DNA of 5,997 nt, taken from positions 1-5,997 of the forward strand of contig CALGLM010000318.1 in assembly GCA_937930275.1 (NCBI GenBank), given 5' to 3'. Both the position numbers and the translations under genes were made by a program. The first letter of the stretch is position 1, and the number at the start of each line of letters is the position of its first letter. This DNA comes from an uncultured Ignavibacteria bacterium. GTDB lineage: Bacteria > Bacteroidota > Ignavibacteria > Ignavibacteriales > Melioribacteraceae. The notes under the pieces were generated by a model. It made no database searches, was not told where the DNA came from, and saw only the letters and a list, made by a program, of their open reading frames with translations. Shown in pieces: positions 1 to 5,997 of this stretch.

Positions 1-1087
1 TGCTGCTACCGCCGTCAATTGTGATTGATGAACCTAATTGACCTGCATTGATAGCATCCGTATAAGCAGTTACCGGAACTTGAACAGCAGTTAAGGTAGG
101 ATTTGTTAAAGGATTTGTTAACTTATAAACTATAAAGTAGTTTCCTGTTACATAAGGCGAATTGTTTACCAGGTAATATTCGCTTGATGTATCGTAATTA
201 CGAGTTGGTCTCAATCCAAAAACGTTTACTACAGGAGATGGATTTTTGATATCCCATAAATCTTTCCAATTTACAACACCGGGAGTTGCTGCATACAAAT
301 TTGCTTTGTTAATTATTCTAACTTTTGAATAACTGAACGAACCGGCAAATGTAAATTGATTTGATGTAATATAAATTGCATTCTGATCAAACCCAACACC
401 TTGATAATCTGCCCAGTTTCCTGCGCTTGTATTACCGTTTGTGTTTGAAGGTAATTTCCAGTTAAACCATACTCCGTTCGGATCCGAATCGTCCGAAACT
501 GATATCATAAAATATGATGTGGATGTTTGAACCGATAACCATACCATAACCCAGCGATTTGCAAAATGATCATAAATCACTTTAGGGTCAAACGGATCTG
601 AATTAGACATAGTAGTATTATACCACGTATTAGCTTCAATAGTCTTTTGAACTACACCGCTTTTATCAAGAATTCTAAATCTTGAGTTAACGGTTGCGAT
701 AATGTGGTTAGGACCTACTGCTAAATAAGGATCCGGTGGAATGTAATAACCTTGATCAGGTATCCCTTGAAAATTTTTGGTAAGTTGAAAATCGCCGTCT
801 TTTGGCTTTTCTTCAACACCTATTAAAGGATCTGCTACATAGTTTGAGCCTTCCAAACCTAAAGGTCTGATACCGTCATCAATATCGGGTAATTTCATTA
901 CCGTCAATTTGTTTTGGATCGGTTTGGGTTTGAATCCCGGAGGCAAGTTTTCACCATCGGTAAAACTGCTGGTGTTTACCGTTACCCCGGAACTGACACT
1001 ACCATCGGCAGGTCCCTGAAATATCTGACCGTATAAAGCCAGACTGAAAAACAAGCATAAAATTACCGATTTAGTAAATATTTTCAT
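1..1087 (-). CDS. Large secreted protein of unknown function, N-terminal 362 residues (3' end beyond window)
   Basis: An uninterrupted reading frame runs from the ATG at 1087-1085 to the left edge without a stop, so only the first 362 codons are visible. The start is supported by a purine-rich GGGGA (1096-1092) four bases upstream. Residues 1-20 form a classic Sec signal: Lys at 2 and 6, a hydrophobic core VILCLFFSLAL, then a likely cut near LYG|Q (20/21). Cys11 lies inside the core and not in a lipobox, so a lipoprotein is unlikely. The mature part is rich in Asn, Thr, Ser, Tyr and Asp-Pro. It carries three recognisable blocks: PPDPYLAVGPNHII (117-130), DPFDPKVIYDHFANRWVMVW (164-183) and NWADYQGVGFDQNAIYITSN (224-243). 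From memory, blocks of this style recur in large extracellular bacterial proteins, often with predicted beta-propeller folds. That fold, and a C-terminal type IX sorting domain, are inference because the C-terminus is missing. I cannot assign an enzymatic role. Its own promoter is likely, since a terminator separates it from the upstream ferredoxin. Confidence 0.85.
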   Translation of the reverse strand, partial: MKIFTKSVILCLFFSLALYGQIFQGPADGSVSSGVTVNTSSFTDGENLPPGFKPKPIQNKLTVMKLPDIDDGIRPLGLEGSNYVADPLIGVEEKPKDGDFQLTKNFQGIPDQGYYIPPDPYLAVGPNHIIATVNSRFRILDKSGVVQKTIEANTWYNTTMSNSDPFDPKVIYDHFANRWVMVWLSVQTSTSYFMISVSDDSDPNGVWFNWKLPSNTNGNTSAGNWADYQGVGFDQNAIYITSNQFTFAGSFSYSKVRIINKANLYAATPGVVNWKDLWDIKNPSPVVNVFGLRPTRNYDTSSEYYLVNNSPYVTGNYFIVYKLTNPLTNPTLTAVQVPVTAYTDAINAGQLGSSITIDGGSS

Positions 1088-1132
1088 GCTTTCCCCATTT
1101 TGTTAATGAATAAGTTAGTTAGTTTGTTATTT

Positions 1133-1138
1133 ATTATA
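1133..1138 (-). promoter_or_regulatory. Candidate -10 box for the secreted-protein gene
   Basis: On the minus strand the bases read TATAAT, a perfect sigma-70-type -10 hexamer. It lies about 45 bases before the start codon at 1087, giving a leader of roughly 38 bases. No good -35 sits at the usual distance: the nearest TTGATA (1168-1163) is 24 bases away. A Bacteroidota-style TAATTTTG (1160-1153), matching TAnnTTTG, is an alternative core element, also without a well-placed TTTG upstream. The region is so A+T-rich that chance matches are expected. Confidence 0.25.
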
Positions 1139-1197
1139 ATCTTTACAAAATACAAAATTATTTATCAATAAAAAATAGTTTACCCAATATTTAAAAT

Positions 1198-1220
1198 AAA
1201 AAAGCCCCGCTAAGGGGCTT
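1198..1220 (-). terminator. Rho-independent terminator of the ferredoxin gene
   Basis: Read on the minus strand, AAGCCCC (1220-1214), a five-base loop TTAGC and GGGGCTT (1208-1202) form a perfect 7-bp GC-rich stem. It is followed at once by a T run (1203-1198, then A and more T). It starts about 22 bases after the ferredoxin stop codon at 1243. The orientation of the U tract fits transcription leftward out of the ferredoxin gene. It therefore insulates the downstream secreted-protein gene, whose start is at 1087. Confidence 0.92.
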
Positions 1221-1242
1221 CAATATTTAAATAATAAGAATT

Positions 1243-1542
1243 TTATCTTCCTATTTCATCCAAATGTGCTTTTTTAGCTAAAAGCTGTTCTTCTGTTTCG
1301 GGATTATTAGGATCTTTTACGATTGCTTCTGTAGGGCACTGTCCAATACATTGTGGTTCATCAAAAAAACCTACACATTCTGTACATTTGTCGGGAACAA
1401 CATAAGTATGTTCATCGCTTAATGCCGGATGCTCTATTCCACCCATAGTGTAAGGAGTACCTGCTGAGTATATTGCCATATTTGGGCATTCTGCTTCACA
1501 TGCACCGCAAGAGATACATTCGTCTGTTATCATTACTGCCAT
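1243..1542 (-). CDS. 2[4Fe-4S] ferredoxin, YfhL/Allochromatium (Alvin) type
   Basis: This 99-residue soluble protein is a low-potential electron carrier holding two [4Fe-4S] clusters. Motif one is C9-x2-C12-x2-C15-x3-C19-P. Motif two is C53-x2-C56-x8-C65-x3-C69-P, and the eight-residue gap between the second and third Cys is the hallmark of the Alvin/YfhL class. The stretch CTECVG and the tail with IVKDP and ETEEQL closely match what I recall of E. coli YfhL. Between C19 and C53 lie 33 residues, about 15 more than in YfhL; this insert (about 25-48) resembles Bacteroidota ferredoxins. The C-terminus (82-99) is a charged helix. The start is fixed by AGAGGAAG (1555-1548) five bases before the ATG. 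It appears monocistronic, with its own promoter candidate and a strong terminator. The redox partner cannot be read from the context. Confidence 0.95.
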   Translation of the reverse strand: MAVMITDECISCGACEAECPNMAIYSAGTPYTMGGIEHPALSDEHTYVVPDKCTECVGFFDEPQCIGQCPTEAIVKDPNNPETEEQLLAKKAHLDEIGR

Positions 1543-1587
1543 AACTACTTCCTCTTAAGATTTTATAAAATAAAAAAATTCGTTCTT

Positions 1588-1617
1588 TAAATATACTTTA
1601 TTTTCACTAAATTCAAA
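1588..1617 (-). promoter_or_regulatory. Candidate promoter of the ferredoxin gene
   Basis: On the minus strand TTGAAT (1616-1611) and TATTTA (1593-1588) are separated by 17 bases, an acceptable sigma-70-type pair. The same bases also fit a Bacteroidota-type promoter: TTTG (1617-1614), then 18 bases, then TATATTTA (1595-1588), seven of eight to TAnnTTTG. Transcription would begin near 1580 and give a leader of just under 40 bases before the ATG at 1542. Position and spacing are good, but base composition lowers the weight of the match. Confidence 0.4.
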
Positions 1618-1648
1618 AATTAAATTTTATATCAACGTCTTATTTAAT

Positions 1649-1675
1649 TTACCGAGAATATAACCGCATTCACCG
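1649..1675. repeat. Three short TNACCG direct repeats in the divergent intergenic region
   Basis: TTACCG (1649-1654), TAACCG (1661-1666) and TCACCG (1670-1675) lie in the same orientation, 12 and 9 bases apart. They stand out as the G+C-containing patch of an otherwise very A+T-rich 220-base gap between the ferredoxin gene and the LiaF-like gene. They could be an operator for either gene, but six-base similarity alone is weak. The rest of the gap (1676-1750) is T-rich then A+T-rich, and I found no well-spaced plus-strand promoter in it. Confidence 0.2.
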
Positions 1676-1762
1676 ATTTATTTTTTTCTGTTTTCTGTTT
1701 GTTAATTATTTTTACTGTAGAAAATTTAATTAATTGTTATAAATTACATTGAGGTAAATAAA

Positions 1763-2455
1763 ATGAAAAGCAATAATAACAATCGACCAAGAATCATTTT
1801 CGGAATTTTATTAATTGTGGTGGGAGGACTATTTTTATTAGACAACTATAATTTATTTGATTTTAGCATTCCCGGATTTCTTTTTAAATGGCAATCAATT
1901 CTAATTATTTTAGGCGGTTATCTTTTTATTTCTAATAGTAGAGATACCGGATTAATATTAATTGCAATAGGTTTGATTGGTTTATATCCTACATTTTGGC
2001 CGCTATTATTAGTCGCTTTAGGGTTATACATTATTTTTAGACAAAGAGATTCAAAGAATCATAAACACGGAAATCAAGGATTTTACAATCCAAATCCTAC
2101 TAATATTAATATAAATGAGTTTTTAGATGATGTTGCTATATTTGGCGGCGGTAAAAAAATAATTAACTCGCAAAATTTTAGAGGTGGAAAAATTACTTCT
2201 ATATTCGGAGGAAGTGAAATTGATTTTTATGATGCAAAATTAGCTGATGGTGTAAATTATTTAGATGTAGTTTGTATCTTTGGCGGTAATACTTTGCACC
2301 TTCCAAAAGATTGGAACATTGAATTTGATGTTGTTCCCGTATTTGGCGGATATACTGATAATAGAAGAAAAATTCCTAACTTAACCCTTGACCCGAATAA
2401 AAAGTTGATTGTAAAAGGAACTTTTATTTTTGGCGGTCTTGAAATTAAAGATTAA
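1763..2455 (+). CDS. LiaF-like membrane protein (four N-terminal helices plus FGG-repeat C-terminal domain)
   Basis: A 230-residue protein with two halves. Residues 11-27, 43-56, 62-76 and 79-92 are four hydrophobic segments rich in Gly and Ile, typical of the LiaI/LiaF-like N-terminal region. After a polar Asn-rich linker (93-119), residues 124-230 are a LiaF C-terminal-like (cell-wall-active antibiotic response) domain. It carries five (I/V)FGG turns at 127-129, 148-150, 173-175, 194-196 and 223-225, consistent with stacked beta-strand rungs. In Firmicutes LiaF restrains the LiaRS system that responds to envelope damage; a similar modulatory role here is inference. The start is supported by GAGG (1751-1754), eight bases before the ATG. 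The gene heads an operon: the kinase gene begins 12 bases after its stop. A pure scaffold role, or a function unrelated to signalling, remains possible. Confidence 0.85.
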   Translation: MKSNNNNRPRIIFGILLIVVGGLFLLDNYNLFDFSIPGFLFKWQSILIILGGYLFISNSRDTGLILIAIGLIGLYPTFWPLLLVALGLYIIFRQRDSKNHKHGNQGFYNPNPTNININEFLDDVAIFGGGKKIINSQNFRGGKITSIFGGSEIDFYDAKLADGVNYLDVVCIFGGNTLHLPKDWNIEFDVVPVFGGYTDNRRKIPNLTLDPNKKLIVKGTFIFGGLEIKD

Positions 2456-2467
2456 ATTAAAACTAAC

Positions 2468-3526
2468 ATGAATAACATTTTTATATCAAATAAATCATCG
2501 GCTTTAATGTATATTGCCGGTTGGATTGCAATAGCATCATTATATTCTCTTGTTCTTTATAGTTCGACTGAAATTAACTTAAGTTATATTGCGGCAGAAA
2601 GTTTTATTTTTAATTTAATTTTTGCTGCTTTAGCAATAAACTTGTGGTACGTTGTTCGTTTTAATACTTTTGAAACCAAAACAACCTTAAGAATAATTCT
2701 AAATCATTTTGCAGGTGCTATTACAGTATCTACCGTTTGGATTATTTCTTCATATATGATGATGTATATATTTGTAGATTTAAACGCAGCTGAACAACAT
2801 TTTTTAATTGACGGCACTATAATTAGATTTATTGTTGGTTTATTCTATTATTTATCAACCATTATTATTTTTTATTTAATAATTTATTATTTAAATTTTA
2901 AAGAAAAACTGACTAATGAATCGACTTTACAAACTTTAATGAAAGAAAATGAGTTAAAAACTTTAAAATATCAAATTAATCCTCATTTTATTTTTAATAG
3001 CCTTAATTCTATTAGTAGTTTAATACTTGCTGAAGATAAACGAGCTCATGAAATGACTGTTAAACTTTCCTCTTTTATTCGTTCAACATTAAGCAAAAAT
3101 GATAATCAGTTTGTAAAGTTATGCGATGAAATTAAAAACTTAGAATTATATCTTGAAATTGAAAAAATTCGCTTTGAAGATAAGTTTAATTATATAAAAA
3201 ATGTGTCGGAAAATTGTTGTAATGTTATGATACCTAACATGTTAATTCAACCTTTAATTGAAAACGCAATAAAACACGGAGTTTACGAGTCTCTCGAACC
3301 TGTTACAATAAGTTTAACTGCCGGGTTTGTAAAAGAATACTTAAAGATTGAAATTAAAAATTCTTTTGATATTGATGCAGTTCCTCAAAAAGGAGAAGGT
3401 ATTGGTTTAAAAAATGTATCAGATAGATTAAAACTTATTTATAAGCAAGATAATTTAATACAAATTAGTAAAGATAGCAAAGAGTTTACGGTTACTATTT
3501 ATATACCGGAGGAATTAAAAAAATGA
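2468..3526 (+). CDS. LytS/AlgZ-type sensor histidine kinase (His_kinase family, membrane-bound)
   Basis: A 352-residue inner-membrane kinase expected to autophosphorylate and pass phosphate to the regulator encoded next. Four or so hydrophobic segments (about 12-31, 40-64, 76-103, 118-142) form the sensor region, with no large extracytoplasmic domain. A short coiled linker (143-168) leads to the His_kinase box QINPHFIFNSLN (169-180), whose H173 is the expected phospho-acceptor. The ATP-binding domain follows, with the N-box LIENAIKHG (263-271, N266) and the G-box GEGIGLKNV (309-317). The usual DxG before the G-box is replaced by IKNSFD (296-301), common in this family. The gene follows the LiaF-like gene by 12 bases with no evident Shine-Dalgarno, so translation may be coupled. 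Its stop overlaps the regulator's ATG by four bases (ATGA). The few-helix sensor without an outer domain suggests sensing within the membrane or through a partner protein, plausibly the LiaF-like one. Confidence 0.93.
   Translation: MNNIFISNKSSALMYIAGWIAIASLYSLVLYSSTEINLSYIAAESFIFNLIFAALAINLWYVVRFNTFETKTTLRIILNHFAGAITVSTVWIISSYMMMYIFVDLNAAEQHFLIDGTIIRFIVGLFYYLSTIIIFYLIIYYLNFKEKLTNESTLQTLMKENELKTLKYQINPHFIFNSLNSISSLILAEDKRAHEMTVKLSSFIRSTLSKNDNQFVKLCDEIKNLELYLEIEKIRFEDKFNYIKNVSENCCNVMIPNMLIQPLIENAIKHGVYESLEPVTISLTAGFVKEYLKIEIKNSFDIDAVPQKGEGIGLKNVSDRLKLIYKQDNLIQISKDSKEFTVTIYIPEELKK
3508..3513 (+). promoter_or_regulatory. Strong Shine-Dalgarno for the response regulator, inside the kinase gene
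   Basis: GGAGGA lies nine bases before the ATG at 3523 and within the last codons of the kinase gene. It fixes the regulator start at the ATGA overlap and shows that this organism uses anti-Shine-Dalgarno pairing, unlike many Bacteroidota. It contrasts with the kinase start at 2468, which has no such motif, so the regulator may be made in excess of the kinase. Confidence 0.8.
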
Positions 3527-4269
3527 GTATTAAAGTTGTAATAATTGACGACGAAGTATTAGCCCAAAACATAATAAAAAATTATTTATCAAAATTAGAT
3601 GATTTTGAAATATTAAAAACTTGTAGTAACGGATTTGAAGGATTAAAAGCTATTCAAGAGCTTAAACCGGATATTGTTTTTTTAGATATTCAAATGCCTA
3701 AATTAACCGGTTTTGAGATGCTTGAATTGGTCGAAAATCCCCCGTGTATAATTTTTTCTACAGCATATGATGAATTTGCATTAAAAGCATTTGAAGTTAA
3801 TGCTATTGATTATTTGTTAAAACCATATTCGTTTGAAAGATTTATTGAAGCACTTAATAAAGCGCAAAAATTTGTATCATCAGAAATTCGAGAAAATAAA
3901 GTTGAAAATTTAATAAATCATTTAAGTAACGAAATTAAGCAAATTAATAGAGTAGTTGTTAAGCAGAACGGAAAAGTTGTAATTATACCTTCTGAAGAAA
4001 TTAAAGTAATTGAAGCTGCAGATGATTATGTTTGGCTACATACAACTATTGGTAAATATATAAAAGAAAAAACTATGAAATTTTTTGAAGAGCATTTAAG
4101 TTCTGATGACTTTATTAGAATTCATCGCTCGTATATAGTAAAAGTAAGCAATATTAAGCAATTTGAAGCTGCTGAAAAAGATAGTTATACACTTTTTACT
4201 TACGATAATCAAAAATTACCGATGTCTAAAACCGGATTTCAAAAGTTACGCCAAATTTTAAATTTTTAA
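3523..4269 (+). CDS. LytTR-family response regulator
   Basis: A 248-residue two-component regulator. The receiver domain (about 3-118) has the acidic pair D9-D10, the phospho-acceptor D55 in VFLDIQMP, the switch T80 in FSTAYDEFALKAF and K100-P101. From about 143 to 246 comes a LytTR DNA-binding domain. Its landmarks are VEAADDYVWLHT-like IEAADDYVWLHT (163-174), the FIRIHRSYIVKV block (197-208) and the C-terminal LPMSKTGFQKL (232-242). LytTR domains bind direct repeats upstream of target promoters, often including their own; I find no convincing site before this operon. The gene is the third of the operon and overlaps the kinase stop by four bases, so the two are almost surely a cognate pair. 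Length matches the family norm (about 240-255). Confidence 0.96.
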   Translation: MSIKVVIIDDEVLAQNIIKNYLSKLDDFEILKTCSNGFEGLKAIQELKPDIVFLDIQMPKLTGFEMLELVENPPCIIFSTAYDEFALKAFEVNAIDYLLKPYSFERFIEALNKAQKFVSSEIRENKVENLINHLSNEIKQINRVVVKQNGKVVIIPSEEIKVIEAADDYVWLHTTIGKYIKEKTMKFFEEHLSSDDFIRIHRSYIVKVSNIKQFEAAEKDSYTLFTYDNQKLPMSKTGFQKLRQILNF

Positions 4270-4324
4270 AAAGACTATTAGAATATGATTAATAGAATTT
4301 ATAAGTTAAATTTTGATTATTAAG

Positions 4325-4379
4325 TTTCACTTATCCCCCAATTTCCCTTGTACACGGAAATGTAAGAGGATAAGTGAAA
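4325..4379. terminator. Two-tier hairpin between convergent genes, possible bidirectional terminator
   Basis: TTTCACTTATCC (4325-4336) pairs perfectly over 12 bp with GGATAAGTGAAA (4368-4379). Inside it a second 6-bp stem forms from ATTTCC (4341-4346) and GGAAAT (4356-4361). The nine-base loop contains the palindrome TGTACA (4349-4354), and unpaired bases (4 on the left, 6 on the right) lie between the stems. The element sits 55 bases after the regulator stop (4269) and 24 bases before the hemL stop (4404), where a shared terminator is expected. Neither side has a proper U tract: the flanks are TTATTAAAA on one strand and CTTAATAATC on the other. Rho-independent termination is therefore not certain. 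A dispersed palindromic repeat is the main alternative. The remainder of 4270-4403 is A+T-rich and shows no gene. Confidence 0.55.
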
Positions 4380-4403
4380 TTATTAAAATATAGCAAATAT
4401 TTA

Positions 4404-5693
4404 TTATAAAATACTTTTTAGTGATTCGTAATGTGCTTTAATAGTTTTATCCAATTGTTCGTTAGTATGAGCTAAAGAAACAAATAAAGCTTCAAACTGT
4501 GCTGGAGCCAAATAGATACCTTGTTGTAACATTTTATGGAAAAATAATCCGTACAATTTTGTATCAGATTTCAACGCATCTGCAAAACTATTAACTTCAT
4601 TTTCAGTAAAAAACATACACATCATGCTGTTAACTCTGTTAAAGGCATAACTTTTCTTTATTTGTTTTAGGTTTTCAGCAAATCCGTCAGCCAAATACTT
4701 GCTTTTTTCTTCCAATTTCAAGTAAATATCTTCATTTTCTTTAATGTAAGATAATGCTGCAAATCCGGCACTCATTGCCATAGGATTTCCGCTTAATGTA
4801 CCTGCTTGATATACAGGTCCAACAGGGGCAAGATTTTCCATAATCTCCTTTTTACCGCCAAAAGCGCCAACCGGAAATCCTCCCCCGATAATTTTACCAA
4901 AAGTAGTTAAATCGGGTGTAATTCCGTAAATTTCTTGAGCTCCGCCTCGAGCCACTCTAAAACCGGACATAACTTCATCAAATATCAATACTATACCTTC
5001 ATTACTGCAGATCTCTCTTAATTCTTCTAAAAATTCCTTTTTGGCAGGTACTACTCCCATATTCCCGGCAATAGGTTCAATTATAATTGCAGCAATATTA
5101 TTTTTATTTTCTCTTACTAATTGTTTAATACTTTCGATATTATTAAAATCAGCCAATAAAGTATCCGAAGCAATATTTTTAGTAACACCCGGACTTGTCG
5201 GAACTCCAAAAGTTAAAGCACCCGAACCTGCTTTTATTAAAAAATAATCAGCATGACCATGATAACATCCTTCAAATTTTATAAACTTATCTCTTCCGGT
5301 AAAACCTCGGGCAAGTCTAACTGCACTCATGGTAGCTTCGGTACCGCTATTTACCATTCTAACCATTTCAACCGAAGGGACTAATTCAGTAATCAGTTTA
5401 GCCATTTTTACTTCAAGTTCTGTCGGTGCCCCAAAAGAAGTACCGTGCTCCAATTGCTTTAAAATTGCTTCCTTAATAAATAAAGGATTGTGACCAAATA
5501 AGTGCGGACCCCAGCTACCTATAAAATCAATATACTCATTACCGTCCGCATCGTACATTAATGCGCCTTCGCCTCTTTCTATAAATACGGGATTACCGCC
5601 AACAGATTTAAATGCTCGTACCGGTGAATTTACGCCGCCGGGTATATATTGTTTTGCTTGGTTAAAAAGCTTTTCGCTGTTTTCAAAGTTCAT
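4404..5693 (-). CDS. hemL: Glutamate-1-semialdehyde 2,1-aminomutase
   Basis: This 429-residue cytoplasmic PLP enzyme converts glutamate-1-semialdehyde to 5-aminolevulinate, the last step of the C5 route to tetrapyrroles. It belongs to class III aminotransferases and matches the family length of about 430. Visible landmarks are [12 protein letters not shown] (17-28) and [11 protein letters not shown] (60-70). The phosphate-binding VNSGTEA (114-120) and CYHGHAD (143-149) follow. [10 protein letters not shown] (237-246) contains D239, which contacts the pyridine nitrogen. In [19 protein letters not shown]267 is the Schiff-base lysine. [12 protein letters not shown] lies near the C-terminus. No key residue is missing. 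The start is supported by AGGA about six bases upstream and the absence of an earlier in-frame start. hemB ends 50 bases upstream on the same strand, so the two are probably co-transcribed. The presence of hemL implies the glutamyl-tRNA pathway and not a HemA-type ALA synthase. Confidence 0.98.
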   Translation of the reverse strand: MNFENSEKLFNQAKQYIPGGVNSPVRAFKSVGGNPVFIERGEGALMYDADGNEYIDFIGSWGPHLFGHNPLFIKEAILKQLEHGTSFGAPTELEVKMAKLITELVPSVEMVRMVNSGTEATMSAVRLARGFTGRDKFIKFEGCYHGHADYFLIKAGSGALTFGVPTSPGVTKNIASDTLLADFNNIESIKQLVRENKNNIAAIIIEPIAGNMGVVPAKKEFLEELREICSNEGIVLIFDEVMSGFRVARGGAQEIYGITPDLTTFGKIIGGGFPVGAFGGKKEIMENLAPVGPVYQAGTLSGNPMAMSAGFAALSYIKENEDIYLKLEEKSKYLADGFAENLKQIKKSYAFNRVNSMMCMFFTENEVNSFADALKSDTKLYGLFFHKMLQQGIYLAPAQFEALFVSLAHTNEQLDKTIKAHYESLKSIL

Positions 5694-5743
5694 ATCTTTT
5701 CCTAAACATTTTTCATAATTCTTTTTATTACTGTATTTTACAC

Positions 5744-5997
<254 letters not shown>

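Noticed and set aside
1107..1126. Short TTAG/GTTA tandem pattern before the secreted-protein gene
   Set aside because: Only about three four-base units in low-complexity sequence; too short to treat as a meaningful repeat.
1676..1750. Plus-strand promoter for the LiaF-like operon, for example TTGTTA (1699-1704) with TTTAAT (1725-1730)
   Set aside because: The spacing is 20 bases and the region is so A+T-rich that such pairs are expected by chance; no candidate is better than the others.
2468..3526. Loss of the DxG motif in the kinase ATP domain, as a sign of a dead kinase
   Set aside because: The N-box, G-box and phospho-acceptor His are intact, and many LytS-type kinases vary at this site, so inactivity is not supported.
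5041..5247. A 68-codon open frame on the plus strand inside hemL
   Set aside because: It lies wholly antisense to a well-conserved part of hemL, has no ribosome-binding site of note, and its hydrophobic stretch is a by-product of the hemL codons.
5694..5743. A four-codon ATG...TAG mini-frame in the hemB-hemL gap, as a possible leader peptide
   Set aside because: It is very short, in A+T-rich sequence, with no paired hairpins to support attenuation. Chance explains it.

Overview
The window looks like a chromosomal segment of an A+T-rich member of the Bacteroidota/Chlorobiota–Ignavibacteria assemblage. This is an inference from three things: a Bacteroidota-style dicluster ferredoxin with a long insert between its cluster motifs, a secreted repeat-poor surface-type protein behind a Sec signal, and a LiaF-like/LytS/LytTR gene set. 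Clear Shine-Dalgarno sequences before several genes (for example GGAGGA before the response regulator) fit the Ignavibacteria/Chlorobi side better than classical Bacteroides. No 16S or marker gene is present to settle this.

Layout. Bases 1-1087 (minus) hold the N-terminal 362 residues of a large secreted protein that runs off the left edge. Bases 1088-1242 hold its promoter region and an intrinsic terminator for the next gene. Bases 1243-1542 (minus) encode a 2[4Fe-4S] ferredoxin. Bases 1543-1762 are a divergent intergenic region with a plausible ferredoxin promoter and three short TNACCG repeats. Bases 1763-4269 (plus) are a tight three-gene operon: a LiaF-like four-helix membrane protein with five FGG repeats, a LytS/AlgZ-type histidine kinase and a LytTR response regulator. 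Bases 4270-4403 separate convergent genes and contain a two-tier hairpin. Bases 4404-5693 (minus) are hemL, and 5744-5997 (minus) are the 3' end of hemB, which continues past the right edge.

How they work together. The plus-strand operon reads as a signalling unit. The LiaF-like protein probably senses or modulates envelope state, the multi-helix kinase passes phosphate to Asp55 of the regulator, and its LytTR domain binds DNA. hemB and hemL belong to tetrapyrrole synthesis by the C5 (glutamyl-tRNA) route: HemL makes 5-aminolevulinate and HemB condenses two of them to porphobilinogen. The ferredoxin is a stand-alone electron carrier with its own terminator. The secreted protein is a separate unit. 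I see no mobile element, CRISPR array, tRNA or rRNA. The points most worth a second look are the LiaF-like/LytTR pairing, the intergenic hairpin and the uncharacterised secreted protein.
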